Assembly: GCA_963840665.1 (NCBI GenBank)
Contig: CAWIZO010000002.1
Coordinates: forward strand, 381,771-445,770
Direction: 5' to 3'
From: DATFTE01 sp963840665
GTDB lineage: Bacteria; Acidobacteriota; Terriglobia; Terriglobales; Acidobacteriaceae
Length of the DNA: 64,000 nucleotides
The notes below the pieces were generated by a model. The model was not told the DNA's origin. It did no database searches and saw only the letters and a program-made list of their open reading frames with translations. Shown here piece by piece: positions 63,988 through 64,000 of this stretch (the first letter of the stretch is position 1; each line of letters begins with the position of its first letter). The translations under genes were made by a program, and so were the position numbers.

Positions 63988-64000
63988 GTTGGCGATAAAT
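63988..64000. repeat. TTGGCGATAAAT repeat, copy 5, cut by the window end
   Basis: The last 13 bases read gttggcgataaat, identical to the start of the copies at 56717 and 57408. Confidence 0.65.

Noticed and set aside
53164..64000. Idea that the region is an integron with attC sites because of repeats between unrelated genes.
   Set aside because: The repeats lack the paired RYYYAAC/GTTRRRY core layout, genes are in both directions, and no integrase is seen.
1..64000. CRISPR arrays.
   Set aside because: No regular repeat-spacer series of 23-45 bp units was seen; the repeats found are dispersed or only doubled.

Overview
The window looks like chromosome of an Acidobacteriota member (Terriglobia/Koribacter-like). 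This is an inference from gene content: a VWFA-related protein of the acidobacterial type, a very large Oar-like TonB-dependent receptor with an N-terminal carboxypeptidase-regulatory domain, BNR propeller proteins, a CGNR/ABATE regulator, and short dispersed hairpin repeats between genes. No rRNA, tRNA, CRISPR array or origin was found. Layout: 1-961 is the 5' part of a secreted beta-propeller protein. 1.0-2.8 kb holds an esterase and a translationally coupled VKOR/thioredoxin-like pair. 2.8-15.2 kb is a leftward lipid locus: a lipid kinase, three acyl-CoA synthetase-like enzymes, an acyl carrier protein, an enoyl-CoA hydratase-like protein, a pyruvyl-transferase-like protein, an SDR and a frameshifted HAD-fatty acyl-CoA reductase fusion. 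15.2-21.4 kb holds small-molecule enzymes, two regulators and a GT39-like membrane glycosyltransferase. 21.5-24.8 kb is a probable copper locus (TolC-like protein, multicopper oxidase, small His/Met/Cys-rich exported protein). 24.9-28.5 kb has a BNR lipoprotein, a methyltransferase, a lipoprotein and a repeat-rich spacer. 28.5-30.6 kb encodes a frameshifted radical-SAM protein resembling the tetraether lipid synthase (Tes/MJ0619) family.

32-37 kb is an accessory island. Two paralogous PD-(D/E)XK nuclease genes are each preceded by the same ~160-bp leader with an extended -10 promoter and an immediate intrinsic terminator. Between them lie an exported protein gene and two decayed genes, one with three frameshifts and one with two in-frame TAG codons. 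37-40 kb carries PepSY-like, metallo-hydrolase, UdgX-type uracil-DNA glycosylase (frameshifted), DUF6496 and DUF3175 genes. 40-45.6 kb has a GH debranching-type enzyme, a GT4, an MscS channel and an AI-2E family transporter. 45.8-50.9 kb is an ECF sigma / anti-sigma / TonB-receptor set. 51-64 kb is a mobile, mosaic region: a CxxC protein coupled to a NarL-type regulator, a 5'-truncated GGDEF-EAL gene, an IS1182-like and an IS110-like element, a VWFA protein, and assorted exported or membrane proteins separated by a dispersed TTGGCGATAAAT repeat.

How they may work together: the 2.8-15 kb locus has the parts to activate, carry and reduce long acyl chains to aldehydes or alcohols, and the Tes-like enzyme would be able to join alkyl chains. 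Together they make membrane-spanning or ether lipid synthesis, known from Acidobacteriota, a reasonable inference but not a demonstrated one. A caution runs through the window: five genes carry in total ten single-base frameshifts and two carry in-frame TAG codons. Several are at short G/C runs, so sequencing or assembly error is as likely as true decay.
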